Source: Ectocarpus siliculosus
Taxonomy: Eukaryota > Sar > Phaeophyceae > Ectocarpales > Ectocarpaceae
Direction: 5' to 3'
Assembly: GCA_000310025.1 (NCBI GenBank)
Contig: FN649728.1
Location: 5,249,040-5,313,039 of the forward strand
DNA: 64,000 nucleotides
Each line of letters opens with the position of its first letter. The first letter of the stretch is position 1. The translations under genes and the position numbers were made by a program. The notes beneath the pieces are model-generated. The model ran no database searches and was not told the origin of the DNA. It saw only the letters and a list, made by a program, of their open reading frames with translations. Of this stretch, positions 1-10,400 are shown in pieces.

Positions 1-372
1 GTGGGTCTTCGGGTGTAAGGCAGAAGAGATAGGGATGGCGGACGAAATTCAAGGCAAGATTTGCCGCCCCCCCCCCCCCCCCCCAATAAGTGCAATCGAA
101 ACTTCATGGCACTGCATTCCGGTGGCCATGCCTAAGCCCCGGTTGTGCCCAATCTCAAGTGGCGAGGCGTCACGCAATGGTGCGGATGCCCCGTCGTTTC
201 GCCGATGCTTTTTGTGTGCGTGCGGTGTGTTCTCGTCCACTTTACACTCTGGCGCCAGCCTCCACATTTCGGCACACATTTGATGTACTGTGTCAGCCGG
301 GGACTCACAGGAGAGAAATGGCACAGCAGGGTTTCGTCTTTTTTGATCTTGCCACACGTTTGCAGGACCTAC

Positions 373-492
373 CTCAAGACATCCTTCAGGCTCATGCCGC
401 CTCCCCTGTTGTTCTGGGCCTCCTTAACCAGCCCCGTCCAGGCATCCGTATCCCAGGGGTCCAGCTCAATGCGCCTCACGTACGTCTTGAAC
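373..492 (-). CDS. CstF-77/RNA14-like exon (partial gene, continues off the left edge)
   Basis: One internal exon of 120 nt on the minus strand. It has a clean acceptor (pyrimidine-rich, CAG at 493-495) and donor (AG|GTAGG at 371-372). It encodes 39 residues containing RRIELDPWDTDAWTGL followed by VKEAQN. This resembles the start of the HAT-repeat region of cleavage stimulation factor subunit 3 (CstF-77, yeast RNA14), where an Asn-Pro-x-Asp-x-x-Ala-Trp segment precedes an EAQ motif. That protein scaffolds pre-mRNA 3'-end cleavage in the nucleus. The following exons would lie at coordinates below 373 and off the window; I found none between 1 and 372. The acceptor needs a phase-2 intron, so this exon cannot be spliced directly to the phase-0 donor of the exon at 4600-5049. 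Any other HAT-repeat protein is possible; only about 40 residues are visible. Confidence 0.45.
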
Positions 493-1210
493 CTGAACGG
501 GCAAGTGAGAACGGCAAAGAGCGGCGAAAAACACGAGAGGGGGGGGGTTCGACAGACAGCGGTATGACTCGATCTGTGTCGACCACAAAATGTTAAGAAA
601 AGGTGCAAACCGCCGCCAAACTTACGGGAGAACCAACAGGATAATAGTGGGCCTCCAACCTGCCCAGCTACACCACTCGACGCTTCATACTCGTGGTCAA
701 GGCACATCATAGGGAAGAGGAGGGGAGGAGGGGGGTGCTTCCCAGCTCGGTTTTGTAAACTCCCCCCCCCCCCCTTCCCGGAACATAACCCAGCAACAGA
801 AATTACACTCCGCGTGAAACGCTTGCTCGCCGCAGCCTGGAGGGAGCGGCCAAGGGTACGATGCATAAGCGGATGGGCTCTAAATCGATATCGAAAAAAA
901 CGGTGATCGTACAGTGTGTAAACTGGCCGCACGTGTTATACAATGGAGGTTGTAGAACACGTGCCCCAATCTCTCCAGACTACCTCTTGCCTCGTCTAGA
1001 AGCACGTGCGCACGTAAAAAGAGAGACGTAACACCGTTCTGCTTGCCAGGCGGGCGGAGTGCTGTCACTTCCTCACCTCCTGCAATTTCCTCGTCGTCTG
1101 TCACGTCGCAGTCGAGAGAGACCGTTATGCAACACTCGTAGAACACCGACCACCCCTCTTCTTGCGGTTGTCACCCGTGGTTTGTTGACACCTACTCCGT
1201 GAGCGTCTAG

Positions 1211-1540
1211 CCGGCACCGTTCCTACGAGTTTGTTGGTGCTTGCGAGTGGGTGGGCGGTGCTGGCGTGGTGCCTTAACACCCCGAAGAACTTTTTCGGTC
1301 GTCTTGATCTTTTTCGACCGCTTCGATGAAGCTCACCGACGCCGCGGGGCACGGCGCACTCAGACACCCGTGTGCAAAGGAGCGTCTGAGTGTGCAGTAC
1401 CCCCATGACGTCGATGAGCTCCATCGAAACTTTCGAAAAAGATCAAGAGGACCGAACAATTCTTCGACATGTTAAAGCACCACTCCGAGAACACCACCTC
1501 CGCGCAAACACCAACAAACTTGTAGGAGCGGCATCATAGG
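1211..1540. repeat. Foldback element with about 135-bp imperfect inverted arms
   Basis: The left arm (about 1211-1345) is an imperfect reverse complement of the right arm (about 1404-1540). Shared blocks include TTGATCTTTTTCGA and AGTTTGTTGGTG against their complements. The 58-nt spacer contains its own smaller hairpin at about 1357-1396 (GCACTCAGAC paired with GTCTGAGTGTGC). It has no coding potential. A MITE or solo foldback transposon remnant is the likeliest explanation. I did not find a convincing target-site duplication. Confidence 0.65.
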
Positions 1541-4500
1541 CTTGTATTGCCTACCCTATGCGCCTAACGAAGGAATATGAAGTAAGGTTCTGTATACAGA
1601 TTTGTGACATTTTCTTATAGGATCCTTGAGGTTCGCTGGGCTCTTCGAGTTTTAGGCAGAGACTCCACTGATGGCAGCTGGCAATTGCTTCTCACCAACA
1701 TAACCATGCTTCACACTTTCATCTTACATCACGCCTTGATGAAACTAAAATACTAAAATAACACTATATGCTCCGAAGAGCCCACTCCGGGGGCGTGCCT
1801 TGTAAGACTACGTGTATGTACACTCTTTGGGTGTAAGACTAGGTACTGATCTGTCTTTCGGTTCGAACAGCAGTGCTTGCCTCTTGCATGTTCTTGCATT
1901 GCATCACCCCCTGTCTGTCGCGGTGCTCTCTCTAACCCAGTCCGGAATGAGATCTTGTAATGAGCCGCGGAGCGAGCGAAGCGAGCGACCTTTTTTCCCT
2001 TCGTCCCCAGGAGAGAAAAAAAGGCTCTACACTATATATCGGCCAAAGTTGCGCCGCGCGATACAGGGGCCCCAAAACTTGATTACGGGGAAGCCGAAAT
2101 ATCGCACCTTTGGGATCAGAACCACATCTATGGGGAGCCGGTTGACGATCTGTTCGCTTCTGAGAAAGAAGAAAAATAGCGCGCTCTTCGTCACACTGGT
2201 TTGGTCGTGCTCTGATAGCAGATGGCCGTGCTACACAAGCGTTTGTGGCCTATATTCGTAGGCGATCTTGCTCCCCAACCCCGGGGTTTCTACGCGAAAA
2301 GGCGTGTATACAAAAGCGGAGATCGCGCGCGCGATTCAAACCAGGACAAGAAACACAGACAGAGACGCAACAACACCAAAACACGCAGTCACCGCTGAGA
2401 AACACCGACAGAGACACAAGAACACCACCAACTAACGCATCACCGCTGAGACGCTGGTCTGAGACCAGCCATTAAAACCAGGATGGGCCGGGCCTATACG
2501 ACCTGTGCACCGTGGGTATTCTGTAGGCATGCGCCATGTGCAACCTGGCGGGTGCTTGTTGATGTTGAGTGGGTCCAACCGACTGCTCCAAAAAGAGCTA
2601 ACCGATTATCACAATTGAACACACAAATAACACACCTTCCCAAGTCCAGGTCACACCTACCATCATCGAGCAAACCGTCGAGGGCGTGAGGGTCGACTGC
2701 TGCTGCTGTGCGTTATCAGGATGGTTCCCCGCGGGATCGGTTCAGATTGCGTACTTGCGCCGCGCTACTGACTGTCTTCGCAAAAGCCGTGCCCTGCATG
2801 CTGTTGTTGCTGCCGCAGGGTGTCTCTCGCATCAAAGTCATGACGTCACATGACCATCAACGACTTTTTGTTGTTTTTGGTTCATGCTGGACTGCTTGCT
2901 TTCGCTTGGCGGGAAACTCGGAAGGCTTGAGACGAATGTGGCGGGCAAGTTGTGAGCCTGACGCAATATTTGCCATCTGTCGTGTCACAATCCTATGTCT
3001 ACGCTGCTGGTCGAGCTCCTCGACGGCGTGATGTGTGATACGATCGCCGCCAGGTGTATGCCGCATGCGTGCTTCTTCCAGATGCATGCCCAGATGTGCG
3101 TGTTGCGTCCGCACAGCGGGAAGACTTCAAAATTTGTTTTCATCGTGCATGTGCATCAAAACGGAAGAGAAACAATCGCATGTAAAGTGCAAAAATCTGA
3201 ACGGTGGCCGCACATACAACCCGGTCGCACGCGTGCTCACGCGTGCTGTCCCGCGGTGGTGCACGCGTAGCTGCACCACAAACGATTCACGCTGGTGTAT
3301 GTCGGGATTCGTGCACCATCAGCATCGCAGATAAGACTACTGCAAGGTATTGAGTCGCACCACGCGGCTCATTACCCCCCCCATACCTAGCTAGTATCAT
3401 GGATGGATATGAAGTACCCCCACCTACCTATCCGAGGCGCGGTTGCCGATAACGCCGTAGTCGAACTCTCCGGCAGCAGACGCCTGCCGCTTGAGGAGTC
3501 TGCGTGTCGGGATAGTTGCCCGCTCCTCCTCGCCGAGCACCGGCGCGATCTCGCCCTGTTCATCGCGCCGCGCACCAACATGCCGGGAAACGTTAAGGCT
3601 ACGGGTGGTTGCAGGGTCCACGACAACCGTCCGTAGAAATGTACATCGAGATTTCATTTCGTGCAAAGGATAAGGTTGCGATCCGGCGGGCTGGGTGTGT
3701 CCGGGATTTGTGTCGGCAATACTTCAAAGCGAAGACAAAAAATGTGGTGCCTTCGCTGAGCATGGGCTACGAGGTGAGAGCGACGGGCGCTCCCACCTAC
3801 CACTGTTGTGAGAAGTTTCGTGGAAATTTCGCGGGCATGTTTTGACGATGCTCCTGCTGTTTGACCACTACTACGTATTGTAGTGGAAGTCGCGTGCGAC
3901 GTGCAATCTGCTCCTGATGCAACAGCAGCGTGCGTTCTGGCCGCGTGTCCACCCAAATGCATGCACCTGCTAATAGATCACCCTTTTACTGAGACTTTTG
4001 CACAGGTACCATAACATTGCACATGCACAGGGTGTAGTCGGAGTCATACCATCACCACTACATTTTGTATGAATGGCGAATCCCTCACCGATTATACATA
4101 CTTCAGGTGCCGCTCGTTATTAATTTCCTTTCGTACAAAATCGGAAACAAATTCATCTGTGTGTAGACCTGTACTAAAAATATAAAGACCGAACCGTGGG
4201 TATTTGCTGAAAGCAGATCTATACATATGCATAGCACTTCTTGTTCCCCCCGCAGGGGGTCGCGGCGGAGGGGGACTGAAAATGGGGTGTGTGCTGGAGA
4301 AGTATCTCTGACCAAAGATTGGATCCGTCGTCGTTTGTGGTGACATGAGTGCAGCATGCTGCACAGCTGTACAGACTGACCCCACTGGTTTTGCGTCTTG
4401 CCTCTACTTGTGATGTGATATGTTGTATGCATGTGATAGGTCTGCCTTGACTGACGGCCATCACGACCGAGTTCACGAAAAATGCAACAACGGCACGCAC

Positions 4501-4599
4501 TGCACCGCGCTTGTCTGTGTAACCACCAGGGATACGCTTTCAGCAGAGACGGCCCAGGCTAAAGGTGAGAGAGGCGCTGCACCCGTCGGACTGACTCAC

Positions 4600-4943
4600 C
4601 TCGTCAGCGTCTTCCTCTTCCTCCTCCTCCTCCTCGTCCATTGCGTCGACCACCTGCTGCTGTTGCTCCTCCTCCTCCCCCTCCGGCGTTGCTTGTTTAG
4701 CCTGCTGCTGTTTGTCTTGATCGGGCGGTTGTTGTTGCTGCTGCTGGCCCGCCTCCTGCTCTCCCTTCTCCTCTTGGCCTTCTTCCTCTACTGCCGCGGG
4801 TGCATCGCCATCGGTCTCCTTCTCCTGCTTTGCTACTGCTGCTACTGCTGCAGCTTTCTTGGCTGCGGAGCCCTTTCCTTTCTTCGCAGCCTTTGCTCGT
4901 GGTGAACTTGATGGTGATCGCGTTGGTTTCGTGCCCTTCTTGC

Positions 4944-4980
<37 letters not shown>

Positions 4981-5049
4981 TTTCTTGCCCTTTTTCGTCT
5001 TCGGTGCCCCTGCACCCGGATCACCGGAACCCCTGCCCTCTCCCGGCAT
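4600..5049 (-). CDS. Charged low-complexity 5' exon of an unidentified protein
   Basis: An ATG at 5049 opens 150 codons ending at a consensus donor (GAG|GTGAGT). The first half is Lys/Ala rich with a poly-Ala run from a (CAG)n-type repeat at about 4949-4978. The second half is Glu/Gln rich, ending in a long Glu/Asp stretch. No folded domain is visible; it looks like a disordered nuclear-type N-terminus. It could be the first exon of the minus-strand CstF-77-like gene whose exon lies at 373-492. The phases differ (phase-0 donor, phase-2 acceptor), so at least one extra exon would be required between them. The opposite strand is also open (Leu-rich), which is a shadow of the purine/pyrimidine bias. 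Confidence 0.5.
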
Positions 5050-7445
5050 CGTTCTACCCTAATACCCCGCTCTTGCTGCAGGGCCGGGGTGCGTGCTCCA
5101 GCAACAACAATCCAGCAACCAACAACACGCAAATATGCTGTGTATTAGTAGTAGTACACACCGCACGCGCCGTCGATGCGGCCCCGCAGTTGCTAATGCC
5201 ACAATTTGCATGGGGGGCGGTATGATCTCCCCATTTTCTTCCGATTTTATTTGATTTGCTTGGTGTCTTGCTCACACTTTTGATGTGTTCCTTTTGGCCC
5301 CATCTCCTTCTTCAGCTGTCAGCGCTCTAGTATAGCGCTCTGCCCCAGCTGGCTTCTGACGAGGGAGAGAGACCGGGCGAGAACGACAGGTGGGGTGTAG
5401 TCTTTCAAGCATGCGTGTAAAACAAGTTGTTATTTATCGCGCCCACACCAGCAGCAGACCACACCAACTGAAAGCACGACAGCAGCAAAAGTGCAGGTTG
5501 CACTGCTGACTACACCGACCAGCTGACTACAAGCAGCGCACCCAACGCTAGGGCTGATTTGAATTTTAGAACACAGCTGGCTGGTCCAGCAAACGTGCTG
5601 TGCTGCCATACAATGCTGGAAATTCTCGGCTCAGTGGCGGGCTGTACCAGAAGCAAAGAAGCACGAATACGTGCGTGTTGACTTTCCTCTCGCCGGGCGA
5701 TCTCCACTCTGGACGAAGGGGATTGGTTGATTGGTTGACTGGAAAACAAAAAGCTGAAATTCTGGGGGAAGGGACGAACATGTAGTTTTCTCTACATGTG
5801 GGCAAACGCCCACGCACGGGGAGTGTATCTAGCAGGTAAAGTATCTATTTAGTTCCCGCAAGAAGCTTTGTATTCACAGATACTGCAAAGCATCCCACTA
5901 ATGGATACTCCAAACTCTTCAGGTGCACATCATGGAGCACACCACGGAGACCCTACCATCCCGACCAGAGGTTTCAGCAAGTAATTTGGCGGTCTGTTTC
6001 CACGTGCATGATTCTTTCGCTTCTTACCACGAGCTCCCGCGACGGTTATATGTTGAATGAACCCTCTGAAACATGCTTCGTTGTCCTTTTTCTTGTTGGG
6101 GATACACATACCTGGTCTGTATGCACTCCTCCTGCTGTTGACCCTATGTATCGACAAAGAAAGCACGTTTTACAGATAAAGCACCCACACCTCTCTACTT
6201 TTTGGCGCAGGCGTTGGGTTCTCAGTTCCTCTCGTGGGCTCCCAAATGGCCGCTACCACAACACGCTGCTTGTGTGGTTGTATAGGTTGTAGCTTGGGGT
6301 CCTTAGACCTCGGGCTCACACACACGGATGATCGGATGATCATCAAGTCGTTAGGTTTTGAGTTCTTCGAGGCTACAGCAGCAGTACTTCTGTTGTATCG
6401 ACTTCTCTTAACTTGCCAAGTTCTTGCGTGCGGGCGCTATAGCCCTATATAATACCTGTAGTAGTTTTAGCGGCCGGCCAAGCTCGTCAAACCCACCCTG
6501 CCTCTTCAGGAAAAATACATGAAACACGCAGAGAGACTACAACCCGTTCGAAATATAACCACGGTCAAAGGGGATGTATTGAAGTCTTTAACTGTGAGTG
6601 GAGGCCCTCTTCATCTCTTCATCGTATTCCGGGAGCGCTAAATTACAACATATAATAATGCATATGCATGCGGTATGATACACTTCGGCTGGGCTGGCGT
6701 GTCCTTAATTTGTCCTAAATTATATAGTATGCCTGCTGGTAGATGTAGGTGTATACACCTGTCGGAACATTGCACGTGTCTGCTTGCCGGACGGGTCAGC
6801 GACGGTCGCTCACACATGGAGGAAAGCCACCACCATGTTTTGGTGTGTGTGCCCTAATTTTCTCATCGGTGGAAGGGTTCATCAGCCGTTCGTTCAATTC
6901 CCTCGTCGACGGTGAAGTCGAACATATGAACTTGTTCCGTGCCGTGAACTGGTCAAACCAAAGTCGCCTTTTGCACACGATTCGCGCGTGTGTACAAATA
7001 GGAGAAACAATCCCAGTTTCCTGTTTGATACGATTGAGCTGAGCTTGGAAACGACGTCCCGACACAGGAGGATCATTCTCTGTCTTGGAAGAAACTGGAC
7101 ACTACATAGAATGATCGTTTCTTTTTAGAAAATACGCTTACAACAATCAAGAGCTATCTACCCGATTTGTGTTGCATTTTTTTTTTCGCCGACCGCGCCC
7201 GTACCCGGCTATGCACCCGATTAACCATTCCGTGCGCGTGTGGGGGGTCCTTTCTCATCACTCCCCGCAGACGAAGAAGATTGGAGCCGTCGCCGGACTG
7301 CTGCGGAAGAGAGAGAGAGAAAGACGCGACAAGGGATACACAGCTGACCAAGGCAGAGAAAGACGCCACGGAGGCGAACGGAAAGCTATTCTTCAATTGG
7401 CCAAGGCCGGAGAAGGCTTTTTTCTAAGCACTTGTTATAATTTAG
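5050..7445. other. Intergenic region, nothing recognised
   Basis: About 2.4 kb between the minus-strand exon starting at 5049 and the hydrolase start at 7446. It should contain the promoters of both. I see no conserved protein, RNA gene or transposon. The small ORFs on both strands lack domain matches and consistent splice sites. Confidence 0.4.
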
Positions 7446-10400
7446 ATGGAGATTCTTTCGGGGAGGGCAAGCGACCGTCCCCGCCCTCCACCCGGCAGGC
7501 GTTATTTTCAGCGCCAGACGTCGTTCAGCCTGTCGCCCTCCGACATGTTTCTCTTCCGCCCGCCCAAGCCAACCTACGTGGCCACCAGCTGGCCGGGAGA
7601 GCTTTGCGTTCTGGTGAGAGGGATAAATAAGAGAGACGGCAGTGTCATTCAGTCAGACAGAATATACACACAAGACAGACATGCAGAGATGCAGCCATAC
7701 GCAGATACGAAGCAGATACCGGTAAGATGTATGGAGAAATAGATAAGTATACGCAAGGTAGATGTTTAGATATATTGGATAGATGCGCAGACGAGTTAGA
7801 GGGAGGGAGAGAGAGATAGGGAGAGAGAGAGAGAAAGAGAGAGAGAGAAGGAACCATCCCGTTGCCCACCGTGGTGAGTGGTGATCCGAGCACCCTTCTC
7901 GATCCTTCCTTCCGGGGGCAACCACCAACATCACTCGGTCGCGCTCTGTGAATCATGCACGTCATAGTCCTGTCTTTGTGTTCCTCTTGTTTGTGTGTGT
8001 TTTGTCTGGCGCCAGGGTTCGTCGGTGTGCCTGGCGCTGGAGCGAATCGGCGGGGCCTCTAAGGTGCTGCTGTTCTGCCACGGCACCTCGTCCGACCTCG
8101 GCATGACCAGGTGAGCAGCCGGCGGGCCTGACCTCTGCCTACCACCCGGATGCGGGACGGAGGATGTCGAGTTTTGCTGAGAGTACGTGCTGTGCCCTGT
8201 ACAGGAACAGGTCACACACGTTATTTGTTTTGTATCACCCCCCCCACACACAGAGGGCAGGCAGTGTGATATCGAAGAGACCGGAGGATAAACCGTGTAT
8301 ATCTCCTGGCCAGGAGCCGGTCTCGCAAGGGGTTGCATGATTGGTGGTCATTACAAGAGCCATTTTAGTCGACCTCGACCCTTCCCCCCAAGGTATTCAT
8401 GTCGTGGGAAGTGGCCGTTTACGGAAGACTGATCCCCAGTGCTCGCTCGGGCAGGAATGGAATATGAGCGCACGTGGACTGACCCCGCTTCAATAGCCTG
8501 AGTTGCTCGTCTTCCGGCCATACACCCCACTACGCCCGCACGATGGCCAAGGGAAGTGGAGCGTACTTGACCTTCGCTGAAAATGGAAGGGGGTGATTGC
8601 CTCGCCTGGAACAACTGAATCCATCGATCATTCATTTCAATCACGGGGGTGTTCTGTGTTTGCGCGCCGTTGCTCTCGTTGTTTTCTTTAGGCGGAGCCT
8701 TGAGACACTTGGGGACATGCTGGACTGTCACGTCATCGGAGTGGAGTACCCGGGGTACGGCCTTATGGCCCACGATGAGTCGAACGAGCAGAGGTGAGAG
8801 GGAACGAAGAACCGTGACGAATGCATGCATCATGTCGATGTTTGTGGTTCATGTTGTTGGTGCTGGTGTTGGTGTTGCTGGTGTTGTTGTTGGTGGTGCT
8901 GCGGCGGCGGTGGTGGTTGTGGTTGTGTTGGTGGTGGTGTTGTTGTTGTTGCTGCCGTTGTTGCTGCTGCTGCAATTGTTGTTGGCAGCGCTTGTTGTGT
9001 CGGTGTTGGTGGCGATGCCGGTGCGCTATTTCTTGGCATGCAGGTTGGGTTGAGGCTATCGAGCAAGGGGCATTGTTGACGTTGACGAGTCGTTGACGAA
9101 GAGCTGGAAATTGAACCACGGCGAGGTTGTCGTTGTTGGAGTTGCTAGGGACCTCTTCGTGAGGTTGGGCATACCGAGGCTGGCGGGCTGACTTTGATTT
9201 TCAGTCGATATTACAACGAGTCATTCCTTATTCCTTCCTATGTGCATGAACAGACTAAGGACTAAAGGCATGTGCCTAAAGGCATGTGCCTAAAGGCATG
9301 TGCCTAAAGGCATGTGCCTAAAGACATGTTCGTTGGTACGAAAAGGCCAGTAGCGAGTACTGCTGTTCACCACTGGTAAGTGCAACACCAGCAGCACCGT
9401 GAAAAGCCACGACCGAACGCAACAAGCCACAGCACTGATGCCCACTCGATGGTCACCCCCGATTGCCGGTGTGTTTTTGTCTGCCTCAATGCTTGCTGCC
9501 CCGCACGCGCTCGCTCGCGCACGTGCTCGTGTCTCTTTTTGATTTTCTTTTCTTCTTGTTGCTTTTTTCGGGCGGTGGCCGCGGCGGTCGTACAAAACGC
9601 GCGCAATGACAACGCGCCATCAATACAGCGTCAACGCCGCGGTGAGGGTGGCATTCCTGCACATAACGGAAGTCATGGGATGGCCGGCGGATCGGGTAGT
9701 GGTGATGGGAAGGTCTCTGGGCTCGGGCCCCGCGGCATGCCTCGCCAGGGAGTTCCAGCCGGGGGTGAGTGGCCGTCTACAGCAGCGTGGTTCGTTGGCT
9801 GCAATCGTTATATTTGGGGTTGCTGTTGCAACGGCAGGAACACCCGGCACGAGAAAAACACGTGATGTGAATTTACTTACCCTCGCCAATCGCTCTAACA
9901 AACTCTGTTTTATTTGTATTTAGTGCGCTATACCATGAAGTTGCAGTCCGTTGCTGTTGCTGTTCGCATCGCACGTGGATTTACGTACGTGTAGAGCGGG
10001 GTCGGAAAGGGCGTCGTGTACTGTACGTTCGGACCCATCACTCTGTCCCTTGTGTGTTTGTCTGCGATGATGGCGGTGACGGTGGTGGTGGTGGTGGTGG
10101 TGATGGCCCCGTCGCAGGCGCTGTTTCTGCTGGCTCCGTTCACGGGGGTGGGGGACATGGCCGAGAGCATCGTCGGGGGCACGCTGGCCTCCATGTTCAA
10201 CCTCAACCAGTGGGACAATAAGGTCCGCATACGGTATCGTTTGTACTTTGGTTGTTGGGGAGGGGACGTGTGTCGAAGTGATGGTGGAGGAAGTGATTTA
10301 TCACTTCCGGGATCTTGGCGCGAAATTTCGAGCTTTGACACACGCGAGACGAGTCCTGCCGACCCAACCTTTCGATGAAATCGAAACACGATGGCCGGCT

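Larger units (their letters stand above)
373..4599. other. Mostly non-coding: probable introns, foldback element, short repeats
   Basis: Apart from the exon at 373-492 I see no exon that I can defend here. The stretch holds the foldback element at 1211-1540 and a two-copy direct repeat of about 50 bp (2351-2399 and 2400-2450). It also holds oligo(C) runs (763-775, 3376-3383) and a GC-rich block (3430-3630) that is open on both strands but matches nothing I recognise. If the exons at 373-492 and 4600-5049 belong to one minus-strand gene, this is intron sequence containing at least one exon I have not found. Confidence 0.4.

Noticed and set aside
1812-2261. 149-codon plus-strand ORF
   Set aside because: No domain, low-complexity patches and no splice context; likely chance.
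3403-3673. GC-rich block open in several frames
   Set aside because: No family resemblance and both strands equally open; possibly a decayed transposon fragment, not supported.
4420-4905. Plus-strand Leu-rich ORF resembling a membrane protein
   Set aside because: It is the complement of the Glu/Gln/Lys-rich minus-strand exon at 4600-5049, which has a proper ATG and donor.
8821-9119. Val/Cys- or His/Gln-rich ORFs on both strands
   Set aside because: Simple-sequence GTT/GGT repeats in intron 3 of the hydrolase.
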